A DNA stretch of 48,446 nucleotides from DASXHZ01 sp036488085 (lineage in GTDB: Bacteria; Acidobacteriota; Thermoanaerobaculia; Gp7-AA8): NCBI GenBank assembly GCA_036488085.1, contig DASXHZ010000073.1, forward strand, positions 1 through 48,446. The letters are read 5' to 3'. A program made the position numbers and the translations under genes. Position 1 is the first letter of the stretch, and every line of letters starts with the position of its first letter. Positions 32,252 to 41,540 of this stretch are shown one piece after another. A model generated the notes under the pieces. The model saw only the letters and a program-made list of their open reading frames with translations, was not told the origin of the DNA and did no database searches.

Positions 32252-33518
32252 GCGGAACTGGCTCATCGCCGGCGCCGTGGTGGTCGTGGTGCTGCTGATC
32301 GCGATCCCGCTGATGCGCCGCAACAAGCACGTCACCTACCTCGGCTCGAAAGTCGAACGCGGCGAGATCAACGACGTCGTCGACTCCACCGGCGTCGTCA
32401 ACGCCGTCGTCAATGTGCAGGTCGGCTCGCAGGTCTCCGGGACGATTTCCCAGCTTCACGCCGACTTCAACTCGCGCGTGCGCAAGGGCGAGGTCATCGC
32501 CGAGATCGACCCCCGCCTCTTCGACGGCGCGCTGCTGCAGGCGACTTCCGACCTCCAGAACGCGAAGGCGAACGTCATCGCCGCGAAGGCGAACCTGAGC
32601 AAGACGAAAGCGCAACTCGTCCAGACGCACGCCGACTACGAGCGTGCGCTCTCGATGCAGCAGAAGAACATCGGTACCCAGCAGGCGCTCGACCAAGCGA
32701 AGGCCGCGTTCGACGCGGCGCAGGCGTCCGTGGAGGCCGCGGCCGCTGCCGTCGAACAGGCGAACGCCGAGGTGAGCCAGAAAGGGGCGGCCGTAACGGT
32801 CGCGCAGACCAATCGGAACTACACCATCATCCGCTCGCCAATCGACGGCACCGTCGTCGCGCGCAACGTCGACGTCGGCCAGACCGTCGCCGCGTCGCTG
32901 CAGGCGCCGACCATCTTCACCATCGCGCAGGACCTCGTGAAGATGCTCGTCTACGCCAAAGTCGACGAGTCCGACGTCGGCCGCATCCGCGCCGGCCAGC
33001 CGGTGACGTTCAAGGTCGATGCGTTCCCGAAGGAGACGTTCCACGGCACCGTCTCGCAGATCCGGATGAACCCGACCACCGTGCAGAACGTCGTCACATA
33101 CGACGCCGTCATCGAATTCGAGAACCGCGATCTGAAGCTCTTCCCCGGGATGACCGCGTACGTCACCATCCCCGTCGCCACTGCGGCCGACGTCGTGAAG
33201 GTCCCGAACGCCGCGCTCCGCTTCAAGCCGCCGATGGAGCCGGACGAAGTGCGCGCCATCTACTCCAAGTACGGCATAGACCTCGCGAACGCGAATGACA
33301 ACGCGCCGAGACGCGAGAGTCAGCTCGAGAAGGCCGTCGTCTGGAAGCTCACGAGCGACAACAACATCGAGCCGGTCGAGATCTCCCTCGGCATCACCGA
33401 TCACACCTTCACCGAGGTCTCGAAGGTGCTGGTCGGATCGCTGAAAGCTGGCGACGAGGTCGCGACGACCGCGATCACGCCGCAGTCGACCGCGCCGGGG
33501 CAGGGTCCTCGGCGGTGA
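32244..33518 (+). CDS. MacA/HlyD-family periplasmic adaptor subunit
   Basis: 424 residues. N-terminal anchor at about 5-23, then the lipoyl half-motif GSQVSGTISQLHADFNSRVRKGEVIAEID. A long alpha-helical hairpin (about 90-190, Ala/Gln-rich coiled coil) follows, then the second lipoyl half PIDGTVVARNVDVGQTVAAS and a beta-barrel domain. Links the inner-membrane permease to an outer-membrane channel. Overlaps the permease by eight bases and the ATPase by four, so all three are one operon. Confidence 0.9.
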   Translation: MSKRNWLIAGAVVVVVLLIAIPLMRRNKHVTYLGSKVERGEINDVVDSTGVVNAVVNVQVGSQVSGTISQLHADFNSRVRKGEVIAEIDPRLFDGALLQATSDLQNAKANVIAAKANLSKTKAQLVQTHADYERALSMQQKNIGTQQALDQAKAAFDAAQASVEAAAAAVEQANAEVSQKGAAVTVAQTNRNYTIIRSPIDGTVVARNVDVGQTVAASLQAPTIFTIAQDLVKMLVYAKVDESDVGRIRAGQPVTFKVDAFPKETFHGTVSQIRMNPTTVQNVVTYDAVIEFENRDLKLFPGMTAYVTIPVATAADVVKVPNAALRFKPPMEPDEVRAIYSKYGIDLANANDNAPRRESQLEKAVVWKLTSDNNIEPVEISLGITDHTFTEVSKVLVGSLKAGDEVATTAITPQSTAPGQGPRR

Positions 33519-34249
33519 GCGTTCTCGTCGCCGAAGACGTCCACAAGTACTACGACCTCGGCGAGACGCGCGTGCACGCCCTCCGCGGCGTGAACGTCTC
33601 CATCGAGCGCGGCGACTTCGTCGCGATCATGGGCGCCAGCGGCAGCGGGAAGTCGACGTTCATGAACATCCTCGGCTGCCTCGACACGCCGAGCTCCGGC
33701 CGCTACCTGCTCGACGGCACCGACGTCGCGTCCTTCGACAAACACGCCCTCGCGAAGATCCGCAACAGCAAGCTCGGATTCGTCTTCCAGGGATTCAACC
33801 TGCTCCCGCGGACGACTGCGCTCGAGAACGTGCAGCTCCCGACGCTCTACACGAAGATCGAGAAACGCGAGCGCCTGCAGCGCGCATCCGAGGCGCTCGC
33901 ACTGGTCGGCCTCGCCGAGCGGTCGAACCACTTCCCGTCGCAACTCTCCGGCGGCCAGCAACAGCGCGTCGCCATCGCCCGCGCGTTAGTGAACCGGCCC
34001 TCCATCCTCCTCGCCGACGAGCCGACCGGAAACCTCGACAGCCACACCTCCGTCGAGATCATGGACCTCTTCCAGCGCCTCAACGACGAAGGCCTCACCA
34101 TAGTCCTCGTCACCCACGAACCCGACATCGCCGACTTCGCGAAACGCGTCATCGTCTTCCGCGATGGCCGCATCCGCCGCGACACCCCCGTCCCCACCCG
34201 CCCCCGCGCGTCGGAAGTCCTAAGCACCATGCCCACGTTGGAGGATTGA
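33515..34249 (+). CDS. MacB/LolD-type ABC transporter ATPase
   Basis: 244 residues. Walker A GASGSGKST (about residues 40-48), Q-loop FQGFNLLPR, signature LSGGQQQRVAIARAL, Walker B ILLADEPTGNLD and the switch histidine in VTHEPD are all intact. The subfamily insertion pattern matches LolD/MacB ATPases that pair with FtsX-like permeases. GTG start overlaps the adaptor stop (GTGA). Substrates of such systems include macrolides, lipopeptides and toxins; none can be assigned here. Confidence 0.92.
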   Translation: MSVLVAEDVHKYYDLGETRVHALRGVNVSIERGDFVAIMGASGSGKSTFMNILGCLDTPSSGRYLLDGTDVASFDKHALAKIRNSKLGFVFQGFNLLPRTTALENVQLPTLYTKIEKRERLQRASEALALVGLAERSNHFPSQLSGGQQQRVAIARALVNRPSILLADEPTGNLDSHTSVEIMDLFQRLNDEGLTIVLVTHEPDIADFAKRVIVFRDGRIRRDTPVPTRPRASEVLSTMPTLED

Positions 34250-34252
34250 CCT

Positions 34253-35824
34253 ATGCCCGTCGAATGGCTCCAGCGTGCGGTGCGGGCGCGATGTCCGGTT
34301 TGCGGCGTCGACGGCGAGAAGCGTGCGGTCCTGACGGCCGACCACGTCGTCGCCGGCACTCCGCGCGTGACGTTCCTGCGCTGCTCCGATTGTGGGGCGG
34401 CGTTTCTCGACGACCTCACGGCGCCCGATTACGGAGAGGACACGCCGGAGATGCTCGAGTACTACGTCGAGCAGGGGGCGGGGATCGACCTCATCGTCGC
34501 GCCGCTCATGCGCGCCCCGCCGGCCTCGGTGCGGCGATGCCTCGAAATCGGATGCAGCTTCCCGTTCGCGCTCGACTTCGCCCGTTTCGCGTTCGGCTGG
34601 AACGTGCTCGGCGTCGATCCGTCGCCGCTCGCGGTCAAGGGCGCCGAGGCGTTGGGTCTGCCCGTGCGGCACGCGTACTTTGACGCCGATCTCGACGTCG
34701 GCGGGGAGCCGCTCGACCTCGTGCTCTGCTCCGAAATCCTCGAGCACGTCGCCGACCCGCATTCGCTGCTGTCGTCGATCCGCGAGCGACTGTCGCGCGA
34801 AGGCCTGCTCGTCCTCTCCACGCCTAACGCCACGATCCTGCGGAGCGACACCGAGGAGGGGATGCTCGCGCGCGCGTTGAGTCCCGGGTTCCACCTGATC
34901 CTCTACAGCGCCTCCGCGCTCGAACGCGTTCTGCGCATGGCCGGGTTCGAACACATCGTCATCGACGAGTCGTACGAGACGCTGCGCGCGTTCGCGGCAT
35001 GCTCGCCCGCGCCGATCGGAAGACTTCTGCCGCGCGATCCAGCCGCGTCCCATGAGCTCCTCCGCAACTACCTCGGCGCGAGGAAGAAACAGGTTCCGCT
35101 GAACTCTCCGCTCGCATCTGGCCTTGCGTATCGCCATTTCAAAGAATGCGTGAATGCAGGTCGTTACGACGAAGCCATCGAGAGCCGCGACTTCCTCGAA
35201 CGCGTGATGCGCGAACGCGCCGTGCCGCTGCCGTTCAACCTCTGCTGCATCCTTTTCTTCTCCGGCATTCTGGAGCTCAACGCTCTCGGCAATCCCGCCA
35301 AGGCGGCGGAGTCGTTCGCCGCAGCCATCGACGCGGGCCAAGCGCTCCACGCGACCGCATATCCGTTCGCGCTGTACGACGGCGAGACCGAGATGCTCCT
35401 CCGCCAGAGCCGCAAACACCTTCCGATGGCGCTTGCCGCGACCGATCCTGAGAGGGCGGTCCGCGAGATCGAGCGCCTGGAGTCGACCGATCCCGTGCCC
35501 TTTCCGGCGGCGTTGCTCGACGAGACGCGGGCCCAGACGTTCGTTCGTCTCGTGAACGCCGGCGCGTACGCCGCCGCCGAGAAAATGGTGCCGCAAATCG
35601 CGAGTCTCATCAAACGCAATCCACCCGAGGAGCACGTCGGCTCGCCCGCCGCCCTCGATCCGCTCTTTAGCCTCGGCATGCTTGCGCTGCAACAAGGCAG
35701 GGCCGAAGAAGCGGCGGAACTTTTCCAACGAGTTGCTGCCGCGGCCGAAAAGTCACCGGTACATCAGGACATCCTTCAGTCCGCTCGCCATCACGAGTCG
35801 CTCAGCCATAAACTGCGATCGTGA
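34253..35824 (+). CDS. zinc-ribbon class I methyltransferase with TPR-like C-terminal half
   Basis: 523 residues in three parts. First, an N-terminal zinc ribbon (CPVC at 14-17, CSDC at 44-47). Second, a SAM methyltransferase domain (about 95-240) with CLEIGCSFPFALDFA, GVDPSPLAVKGAE and SEILEHVADPHSLL. Third, a helical C-terminal region (about 290-523) with TPR-like repeats such as LGNPAKAAESFAAAIDAG and QQGRAEEAAELFQRVAA. Three bases after the MacB ATPase, and its stop overlaps the next gene (GTGA). Context points to modification of a surface glycan; the substrate is unknown. Confidence 0.72.
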   Translation: MPVEWLQRAVRARCPVCGVDGEKRAVLTADHVVAGTPRVTFLRCSDCGAAFLDDLTAPDYGEDTPEMLEYYVEQGAGIDLIVAPLMRAPPASVRRCLEIGCSFPFALDFARFAFGWNVLGVDPSPLAVKGAEALGLPVRHAYFDADLDVGGEPLDLVLCSEILEHVADPHSLLSSIRERLSREGLLVLSTPNATILRSDTEEGMLARALSPGFHLILYSASALERVLRMAGFEHIVIDESYETLRAFAACSPAPIGRLLPRDPAASHELLRNYLGARKKQVPLNSPLASGLAYRHFKECVNAGRYDEAIESRDFLERVMRERAVPLPFNLCCILFFSGILELNALGNPAKAAESFAAAIDAGQALHATAYPFALYDGETEMLLRQSRKHLPMALAATDPERAVREIERLESTDPVPFPAALLDETRAQTFVRLVNAGAYAAAEKMVPQIASLIKRNPPEEHVGSPAALDPLFSLGMLALQQGRAEEAAELFQRVAAAAEKSPVHQDILQSARHHESLSHKLRS

Positions 35825-37221
35825 CCGCTCCCGCCGTTTCCCTCGGCCGCGTGCTGATCGCGGAGCGGTTCATCGCCCCTTGCGGGCGGTTGTCCGAGGT
35901 CGTCTTGCCGCTCGACGTCATCGCGCGCGAGCCACTCGATCGGCTGCAGCTCGCCGTAATTGCGGCGAATGGCGATCGGCGTATCGCGACGCTGCGAGAG
36001 CCGTTGTTGTCCGATCGTGACACGTTGAGGCTCGCCTTCACGCCGTTCGACTCCGAGGCGGGCGACACGTTCGGCATCCTGGCGATCGACGCAGACGGCG
36101 ATCTCGATTTGCAAGAGATCACCGGAGGAGACCGCACCCCGATCGTCCTCGAATGCCGCGGCGACGTCGTCACCGGTGACCTCGTTCTCGACGAACGCGC
36201 CATCACCGTCTTTCGCACCACCAAGCCGTCGGTCCCCACCGCGCACTGGATCGACGCCTTCTGGTGCGACGCCTGGGGCATCTACCTCCGAGGTTGGGTG
36301 CACGCGTACGAACACCGCGTCCGCGCATTGCGTCTCGAATCCGCGGGCCGTTGGGCGCGCGTCGCGACGTTCACCGATCGTCCGGACCTTCTGAACCACT
36401 ATCCCGAACACGAGCACGTGCGGCACTCGGGCTTCGCGGTCTATCTCGCGTGTCCGCCCGCGCATCCGGTGACGCTCGTCCTCGAAACCGACGGCGGGGA
36501 GGCGATCGTGCCGCTCGAGCTCCCCGAGGGGCCCGTTCCGCAATGGCCGCGCGAAGCGAACGCTGGCGACACACTCTCACCGCTGATGCGCCGCTTCGTC
36601 GCGCTCGCCAACGAGCGCGGTGGCCGCGTCCTGCAAATCGGCTCCCGCGTTCCGCGCGGCGAAGAGCCGGTACCGCCGCGCCACCTGCTGCCACGTCTGA
36701 TCGGACTCGACATCCATCCCGGCTGCAACGTCGACCTCGTCGGAGACGCACATGGGCTGAGCGGTTTCATTCGTGCGCGTTCGCTCGGTGCGATCCTGTC
36801 GACCTCCGTGCTCGAGCACATCCAGGCGCCGTGGCTCGTCGCGGCCGAGATGAACCGCGTCCTCGAGATCGGCGGGCTCGTTTACCACCACGTGCCGGGC
36901 GCGTGGCCCGGTCACGCGCAGCCGAACGACTTCTGGCGATTCTCGTCCGAGGGACTGCGCGTACTTTTCGGACCGGCGAGCGGATTCGAGATCCTCGACG
37001 CGTGCGACTCCGCGCGCGCCGCCATCATCCCGAGTCCCGATTGGCGGAGCGGCTTTCTCGACATGCCGACCGTTCCGGCGATGGGCATGGCGGAGATCCT
37101 CGCGCGCAAAGTCGCAGAGGTGCCCGTGAGTGCGATCGCGTGGCCGTTGAGCCCGTCCGAGAGTGAGATACGCTCCCATCGCTATCCGCTCGACGGACTC
37201 CGGCCGCCGGCCCGATCATGA
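35821..37221 (+). CDS. beta-rich protein fused to a SAM methyltransferase-like domain
   Basis: 466 residues. The first ~240 residues look like beta-sandwich lobes with many Val/Leu strands and no signal peptide. The C-terminal part (about 265-420) is methyltransferase-like: GRVLQIGSRVPRGE in place of motif I, LDIHPGCNVDLVGDAH, then LSTSVLEHIQAPWLVAAEMNRVLEIGGLVYHHVPG. Motif I lacks the usual GxGxG, so SAM binding is uncertain. GTG start overlaps the previous stop; the stop overlaps the GT2 start (ATGA). Lies directly in the Wzm/Wzt operon; may read or modify the glycan chain end (inference). Confidence 0.6.
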   Translation: MTAPAVSLGRVLIAERFIAPCGRLSEVVLPLDVIAREPLDRLQLAVIAANGDRRIATLREPLLSDRDTLRLAFTPFDSEAGDTFGILAIDADGDLDLQEITGGDRTPIVLECRGDVVTGDLVLDERAITVFRTTKPSVPTAHWIDAFWCDAWGIYLRGWVHAYEHRVRALRLESAGRWARVATFTDRPDLLNHYPEHEHVRHSGFAVYLACPPAHPVTLVLETDGGEAIVPLELPEGPVPQWPREANAGDTLSPLMRRFVALANERGGRVLQIGSRVPRGEEPVPPRHLLPRLIGLDIHPGCNVDLVGDAHGLSGFIRARSLGAILSTSVLEHIQAPWLVAAEMNRVLEIGGLVYHHVPGAWPGHAQPNDFWRFSSEGLRVLFGPASGFEILDACDSARAAIIPSPDWRSGFLDMPTVPAMGMAEILARKVAEVPVSAIAWPLSPSESEIRSHRYPLDGLRPPARS

Positions 37222-38219
37222 CGCCCACCATCACCGCCATCCTCCCGGTGTACAACGGACGCCGCTTCCTCCGCTCCGCCGTGCAATCCGTGCTCGATCA
37301 AACGCTGCCTCCCGTTGAGCTGATCGTGGTCGACGACGGCTCGACCGACGGTTCGCTCGAGGAGCTCGAGACGCTGACCGACACACCCTTTCCCATCCGC
37401 ATCTTGCGGCAGGCGAACAAAGGCCAGTCAGCCGCGCGCAACCTCGCCGCGAAGCAGGCGGAGGGCGAGTACCTGGCGTTACTCGACCAGGACGACGCCT
37501 GGGTTCCGCGGCACCTCGAACTGCTGGTCGAGCCGCTCCTCGAGAACCCCGCCGCCGGTTGGAGCCATAGCGACTTCGACGAGATCGACTTCGACGGCCA
37601 CATCGTGACGCGGTCGTTCCTCCGGGTGTCCGGCGTTCACCATCCGAAGCACACCATCCTGGAGTGCATCTCCGGCGATCTCATGGTTCCGCCGTCCGCG
37701 AGTGTCTTGCGCCGCAGTGCGTTCGAGCAATCCGGCGGTTTCGACGAGACGCTCTCCGGCTACGAAGACGATGACCTGTTCGTCCGCTTTTTCCGTCTCG
37801 GATGGGAGAATGCGTTCATCGATACATCGCTCGTCCGTTTTCGCGTTCACACCAAAGGCTCGTCGGCGTCGCCGCGGTTCATCGAGAGCCGCGCGCGATA
37901 CGCCGCGAAGCTCGAGGCCATGCTGCCGGATGATCCGCGCATGATGCGGTACTACGGCCGCGACGCCATCGCGCCGCGTTTCTTCCTCACCACGCTCGAC
38001 GACTACGTGCGCGCCTGCTCGGCGCGCGACTGGGAATCGGCGGAAGCGATCCTGAAGGTCGTCAACCACTTTGCGAGCAAGCGGCGGCGAAGCCTCCGCC
38101 TGCGGTGGAAGCTCGCCTGGATCCAGCGGCCGCGGTTCTTCCGCTTCCTGCTCACGTTCAACGACCGGCTGCCGCATCGGCTCCGCTTCATCGCGAATCC
38201 GACCGTTCACTTGAGATGA
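37218..38219 (+). CDS. family 2 glycosyltransferase
   Basis: 333 residues. TAILPVYNGRRFLRSAVQSVLDQTLPPVELIVVDDGSTDGSLEEL is the canonical GT2 start. The sugar-nucleotide motif is LDQDDAW (around 93-99), and GGFDETLSGYEDDDLFVRFFRLGW is the acceptor-side motif. The C-terminal ~100 residues are basic. Overlaps both neighbours by four bases within the ABC glycan-export operon. Donor unknown. Confidence 0.87.
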   Translation: MTPTITAILPVYNGRRFLRSAVQSVLDQTLPPVELIVVDDGSTDGSLEELETLTDTPFPIRILRQANKGQSAARNLAAKQAEGEYLALLDQDDAWVPRHLELLVEPLLENPAAGWSHSDFDEIDFDGHIVTRSFLRVSGVHHPKHTILECISGDLMVPPSASVLRRSAFEQSGGFDETLSGYEDDDLFVRFFRLGWENAFIDTSLVRFRVHTKGSSASPRFIESRARYAAKLEAMLPDDPRMMRYYGRDAIAPRFFLTTLDDYVRACSARDWESAEAILKVVNHFASKRRRSLRLRWKLAWIQRPRFFRFLLTFNDRLPHRLRFIANPTVHLR

Positions 38220-39055
38220 CCGCGGAAGTTTTGTCACCGTTCCGCGAGGAGAGCAGCGTGGCGGGCCGGCCGCTCGGCACGCTCGAAGAGCTGCGCGACA
38301 TCCGCGTCCACGCCGGCTTGCTCTACGAGCTCGTGCACCGCGACCTGACCGTCCGGTACAAGCGGTCGCTGCTCGGCTTTTTCTGGACCATGCTCCATCC
38401 GCTGCTTCTGATGCTCATCTTCGTGGTCGTCTTCGCGACGATGTTCCGCTTCCAGACGCAGCACTACGAAACGTACTTTCTCTCCGCGTACGTCGCCTGG
38501 AACTTCTTCTCGCAGACGGTGGTGACCTCGATGATGTCGGTGGCGTGGAACGGTCCGCTCATGAAACGGGTGCGCGTTCCGCCGTCGATCTTTACGTTGT
38601 CGACCGTCCTCTCCGGCCTCGTGAACCTCGGCCTGTCGTTGATCGTGCTCTTCGCGATCATGCTCGTCGTCCACGTGCCGTACTCGCCCGCGTTGGCGTT
38701 TCTGCCGGTCAGCTTGGTGATCGTGAGCGTCTTCACCTTCGGCGTGTCGTTGGGCCTGACCGCTCTGTCGGTGTACTTCGCCGATGTCGGCGAAATGGTC
38801 CAGGCGGGGATGCCGGCGTTGATGTACCTCACTCCGGTCATCTACCCCCGCTCCATCGTCCCGGCGCGGTATCAGATGCTGATCAAGTGCAACCCGCTCA
38901 CGTACATCGTCGAGATCGTGCGCGACCCGATTTACTACGGAATCCTCCCATCGCACGCGACGCTCCTGATCGCCATCGCGTTGGCGGCTGCATCCCTGGT
39001 CGGCGGCTGGATGATCTTTCGTCATCTCGCGACGCGGTTCCACGCACATCTATGA
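38216..39055 (+). CDS. ABC-2 type polysaccharide/polyol export permease (Wzm-like)
   Basis: 279 residues, six membrane segments. An N-terminal amphipathic stretch LYELVHRDLTVRYKRSLLGFFWTMLHPLL is the signature of Wzm/KpsM/TagG permeases, which extrude undecaprenyl-linked or lipid-linked glycans. ATG at 38216 overlaps the GT2 stop; the longer frame upstream is a shadow. Followed by the Wzt-type ATPase with ATGA overlap. Confidence 0.9.
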   Translation: MTAEVLSPFREESSVAGRPLGTLEELRDIRVHAGLLYELVHRDLTVRYKRSLLGFFWTMLHPLLLMLIFVVVFATMFRFQTQHYETYFLSAYVAWNFFSQTVVTSMMSVAWNGPLMKRVRVPPSIFTLSTVLSGLVNLGLSLIVLFAIMLVVHVPYSPALAFLPVSLVIVSVFTFGVSLGLTALSVYFADVGEMVQAGMPALMYLTPVIYPRSIVPARYQMLIKCNPLTYIVEIVRDPIYYGILPSHATLLIAIALAAASLVGGWMIFRHLATRFHAHL

Positions 39056-39786
39056 GCATGAACGTCGTCGAACTGCGTGGCGTGAGCGTCTGTTATCGCG
39101 AGAGGCGGGTGCGCAGCCTTAAAGAGGCGGCCATCGGCGCCGTCATGGGGCATGAGAAGGCGCCGACGTTCTACAGCCTGCGCGACGTGTCGACCACCAT
39201 CCGCCACGGCGAGGCGGTCGGCATCATCGGCTCCAACGGCGCCGGAAAATCGACGCTGCTGCGTGTTGCCGCCGGGATCATCCGTCCGTCGGAAGGGATC
39301 GCCACCCGGCGCGGGACCATCGCTCCGGTGCTGGAGCTGGGAACCGGTTTTGAATCGGAGCTCTCCGGCCGCGAGAACATCGTCTTCAACGGCGCGCTCC
39401 TCGGGCTCTCACGATCCTTCATGCGCTCACGCCAGGACGAGATCATCGCCTTCTCCGGCCTCGACGACGTGATCGACCTTCCGCTGCGCACCTACTCGAC
39501 CGGGATGATCGCGCGCCTCGCGTTCGCCGTGGCGACCGCCATCGACGCCGAGACCATCCTGCTCGACGAGATCCTCGCCGTCGGCGACGCCACGTTCCAG
39601 ACGCTCTGCGCATCACGCATCGCCCGCTACACTGACAGCGGCGCCGCGATCGTCCTCGTCTCGCACGACCTCATAACCATCGAAGCGATGTGCTCCCGCG
39701 CCATCTGGCTCTCCCACGGCCAAATCGTCGCCGACGGCCCCTCGGCCGAAGTCGTGGCGCGCTACCGCACCGGAACCGGATCATGA
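39052..39786 (+). CDS. polysaccharide export ABC ATPase (Wzt-like, short form)
   Basis: 244 residues. VGIIGSNGAGKSTLLRVAAGI (Walker A), ELGTGFESELSGRENI, the signature YSTGMIARLAFAVA, Walker B TILLDEILAVGDATFQ and VSHD make a typical Wzt/TagH ATPase. Unlike E. coli O9a Wzt it stops right after the nucleotide-binding domain and has no C-terminal carbohydrate-binding module, so chain-end recognition would have to come from another protein. Overlaps the permease and the next ABC gene by four bases each. Confidence 0.9.
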   Translation: MSMNVVELRGVSVCYRERRVRSLKEAAIGAVMGHEKAPTFYSLRDVSTTIRHGEAVGIIGSNGAGKSTLLRVAAGIIRPSEGIATRRGTIAPVLELGTGFESELSGRENIVFNGALLGLSRSFMRSRQDEIIAFSGLDDVIDLPLRTYSTGMIARLAFAVATAIDAETILLDEILAVGDATFQTLCASRIARYTDSGAAIVLVSHDLITIEAMCSRAIWLSHGQIVADGPSAEVVARYRTGTGS

Positions 39787-41540
39787 GAAGACTCTTCGCC
39801 GCGTTTCGCCGGTACGTTCCGGCATTCCTGCTTCAGCTCGTGGCGATCTTTCTCATGGTCGCGGCGACGCTCGAGCTGCCCGATTCGATGGCGCGGATCA
39901 TCAACCAGGGCGTGCTCGCGCATGACAACGCGCTCATCTGGCGCGCCGGCCTCTTCATGCTGCTGCTCGCCCTCGGCGCCGCGGCGGCCAGCGCCGTCTC
40001 CGGCCTCCTCGCGGCGCGCATCGCCACCGGCTTCGGGCGCGACATCCGCGAGGCCGTCTTCGCGAAAGTCGAGAGCTTTTCGCTTGCCGAGTTCAACACC
40101 TTCTCGACGGCGTCGCTGATCACGCGCTCGACCAACGACGTCCAGCAGCTCCAGACGGTGCTCGTCATGCTCCTGCGCATGGCCCTCATGGCGCCGTTCA
40201 TGGGCGTCTGGGCCATCATCAAGGCGTATCGCGCCGCGCCGTCGATGACCTGGATCATGGGCCTGGCGATCGCGATCCTCGTCTCGATCATCGCGGTGCT
40301 CTTCGGCCTCGCGATCCCGCGTTTCCGGCGCCTGCAGACCCTCGTCGACAAACTCAACCTCGTCACGCGCGAGATCCTGACCGGCCTGCGCGTCATCCGC
40401 GCGTTCAACCGCGAGCGCTTCGAAGAGGCGAAGTTCGACGGCGTGAACTCCGACATCATGCGGCTCAACCTGGTCGTCAACCGCCTCATGATCCTTCTGC
40501 AGCCGGCGATGCTGCTCATCCTGAACCTCGCCGTCCTCGAGATCGTCTGGAGCGGCGCGCACCTCATCGACCTGTCGCGGCTGCAGGTCGGCGAGATGCT
40601 CGCGTTCATGCAGTACGCCATGCAGGCGATCATGGCCTTCCTGCTGCTGACGTTCGTCTTCATCCTCGTGCCGCGCGCTTCCGTTTCCGCGCAGCGCATC
40701 GCCCAGGTGCTCAATACAGTGGTAACGGTCATCGATCCGCCGGCGCCGGTCGTTCCGCCGCGCCGTGGCGGGCGGGTCGAGTTCGATCGCGTGACGTTCG
40801 CATACGCGGGCGCCGAGGAGCCGGTGCTGCGCGAGGTGTCCTTCGTGGCATTGCCGGGGCAGACCACCGCCATCGTCGGCAGCACCGGCAGCGGCAAGAC
40901 GACACTCATCAACCTCATCCCGCGGCTGTACGACCCGACCGGCGGCAGCGTCTGCATCGACGGCGCGGACGTCCGCTCGATGCGGCTCGAAGACGTCTAT
41001 GCGCGCATCGGTTACGTCCCGCAGACCGGCATCCTTTTCTCCGGAACCGTCGCGTCGAACATCCGCTACGGCGCGCCCGAAGCGGCGGAGGACGCCGTGG
41101 GGCGCGCCGTCGAGATCGCGCAGGCGCGCGAGTTCGTCGATAGCGCCGCCGGCGGCTATGAAGCGTCGATCTCGCAGCGCGGCACCAACGTCTCCGGCGG
41201 CCAGCGGCAACGCCTCTCCATCGCGCGCGCCATCGTCCGCGATCCCGAGATTTACATCTTCGACGACAGCTTCTCCGCCCTCGACTTCCGTACCGACGCG
41301 CTGCTGCGGCGCGCGCTCCGTGCGGCGACCCGCGAGAAAACCGTGATCATCGTCGCGCAGCGCATCGGCACCATCATCAACGCCGACAAAATCCTCGTCC
41401 TCGAGGAAGGACGCATCGTCGGCGAGGGGACGCACCGCGACCTCATGGAAACCTGCGAGGTCTACCGCGAGATCGCGCTCTCGCAACTGAGCGAACGCGA
41501 GCTCGCCGGCGGCGGCATGCTCGTCGAGGCGACGACATGA
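39783..41540 (+). CDS. heterodimeric ABC exporter subunit with degenerate ATPase site
   Basis: 585 residues: six-helix exporter domain (about 1-320), then ATPase. Walker A GSTGSGKTT and signature NVSGGQRQRL are intact. The catalytic Glu after Walker B is Asp (D495 in IYIFDDSFSALD) and the switch His is Gln (Q526 in IIVAQRI). This is the pattern of the impaired half in TM287/288-like exporters. Its partner, the next gene, has the complementary features. Overlaps that gene by four bases. ATG at 39783 overlaps the Wzt stop. Confidence 0.92.
   Translation: MRRLFAAFRRYVPAFLLQLVAIFLMVAATLELPDSMARIINQGVLAHDNALIWRAGLFMLLLALGAAAASAVSGLLAARIATGFGRDIREAVFAKVESFSLAEFNTFSTASLITRSTNDVQQLQTVLVMLLRMALMAPFMGVWAIIKAYRAAPSMTWIMGLAIAILVSIIAVLFGLAIPRFRRLQTLVDKLNLVTREILTGLRVIRAFNRERFEEAKFDGVNSDIMRLNLVVNRLMILLQPAMLLILNLAVLEIVWSGAHLIDLSRLQVGEMLAFMQYAMQAIMAFLLLTFVFILVPRASVSAQRIAQVLNTVVTVIDPPAPVVPPRRGGRVEFDRVTFAYAGAEEPVLREVSFVALPGQTTAIVGSTGSGKTTLINLIPRLYDPTGGSVCIDGADVRSMRLEDVYARIGYVPQTGILFSGTVASNIRYGAPEAAEDAVGRAVEIAQAREFVDSAAGGYEASISQRGTNVSGGQRQRLSIARAIVRDPEIYIFDDSFSALDFRTDALLRRALRAATREKTVIIVAQRIGTIINADKILVLEEGRIVGEGTHRDLMETCEVYREIALSQLSERELAGGGMLVEATT

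Noticed and set aside
31034..34249. LolCDE lipoprotein-release system instead of MacAB
   Set aside because: The presence of a HlyD/MacA adaptor between permease and ATPase and the MacB-type four-helix permease favour the MacAB type; LolCDE has two permeases and no adaptor.
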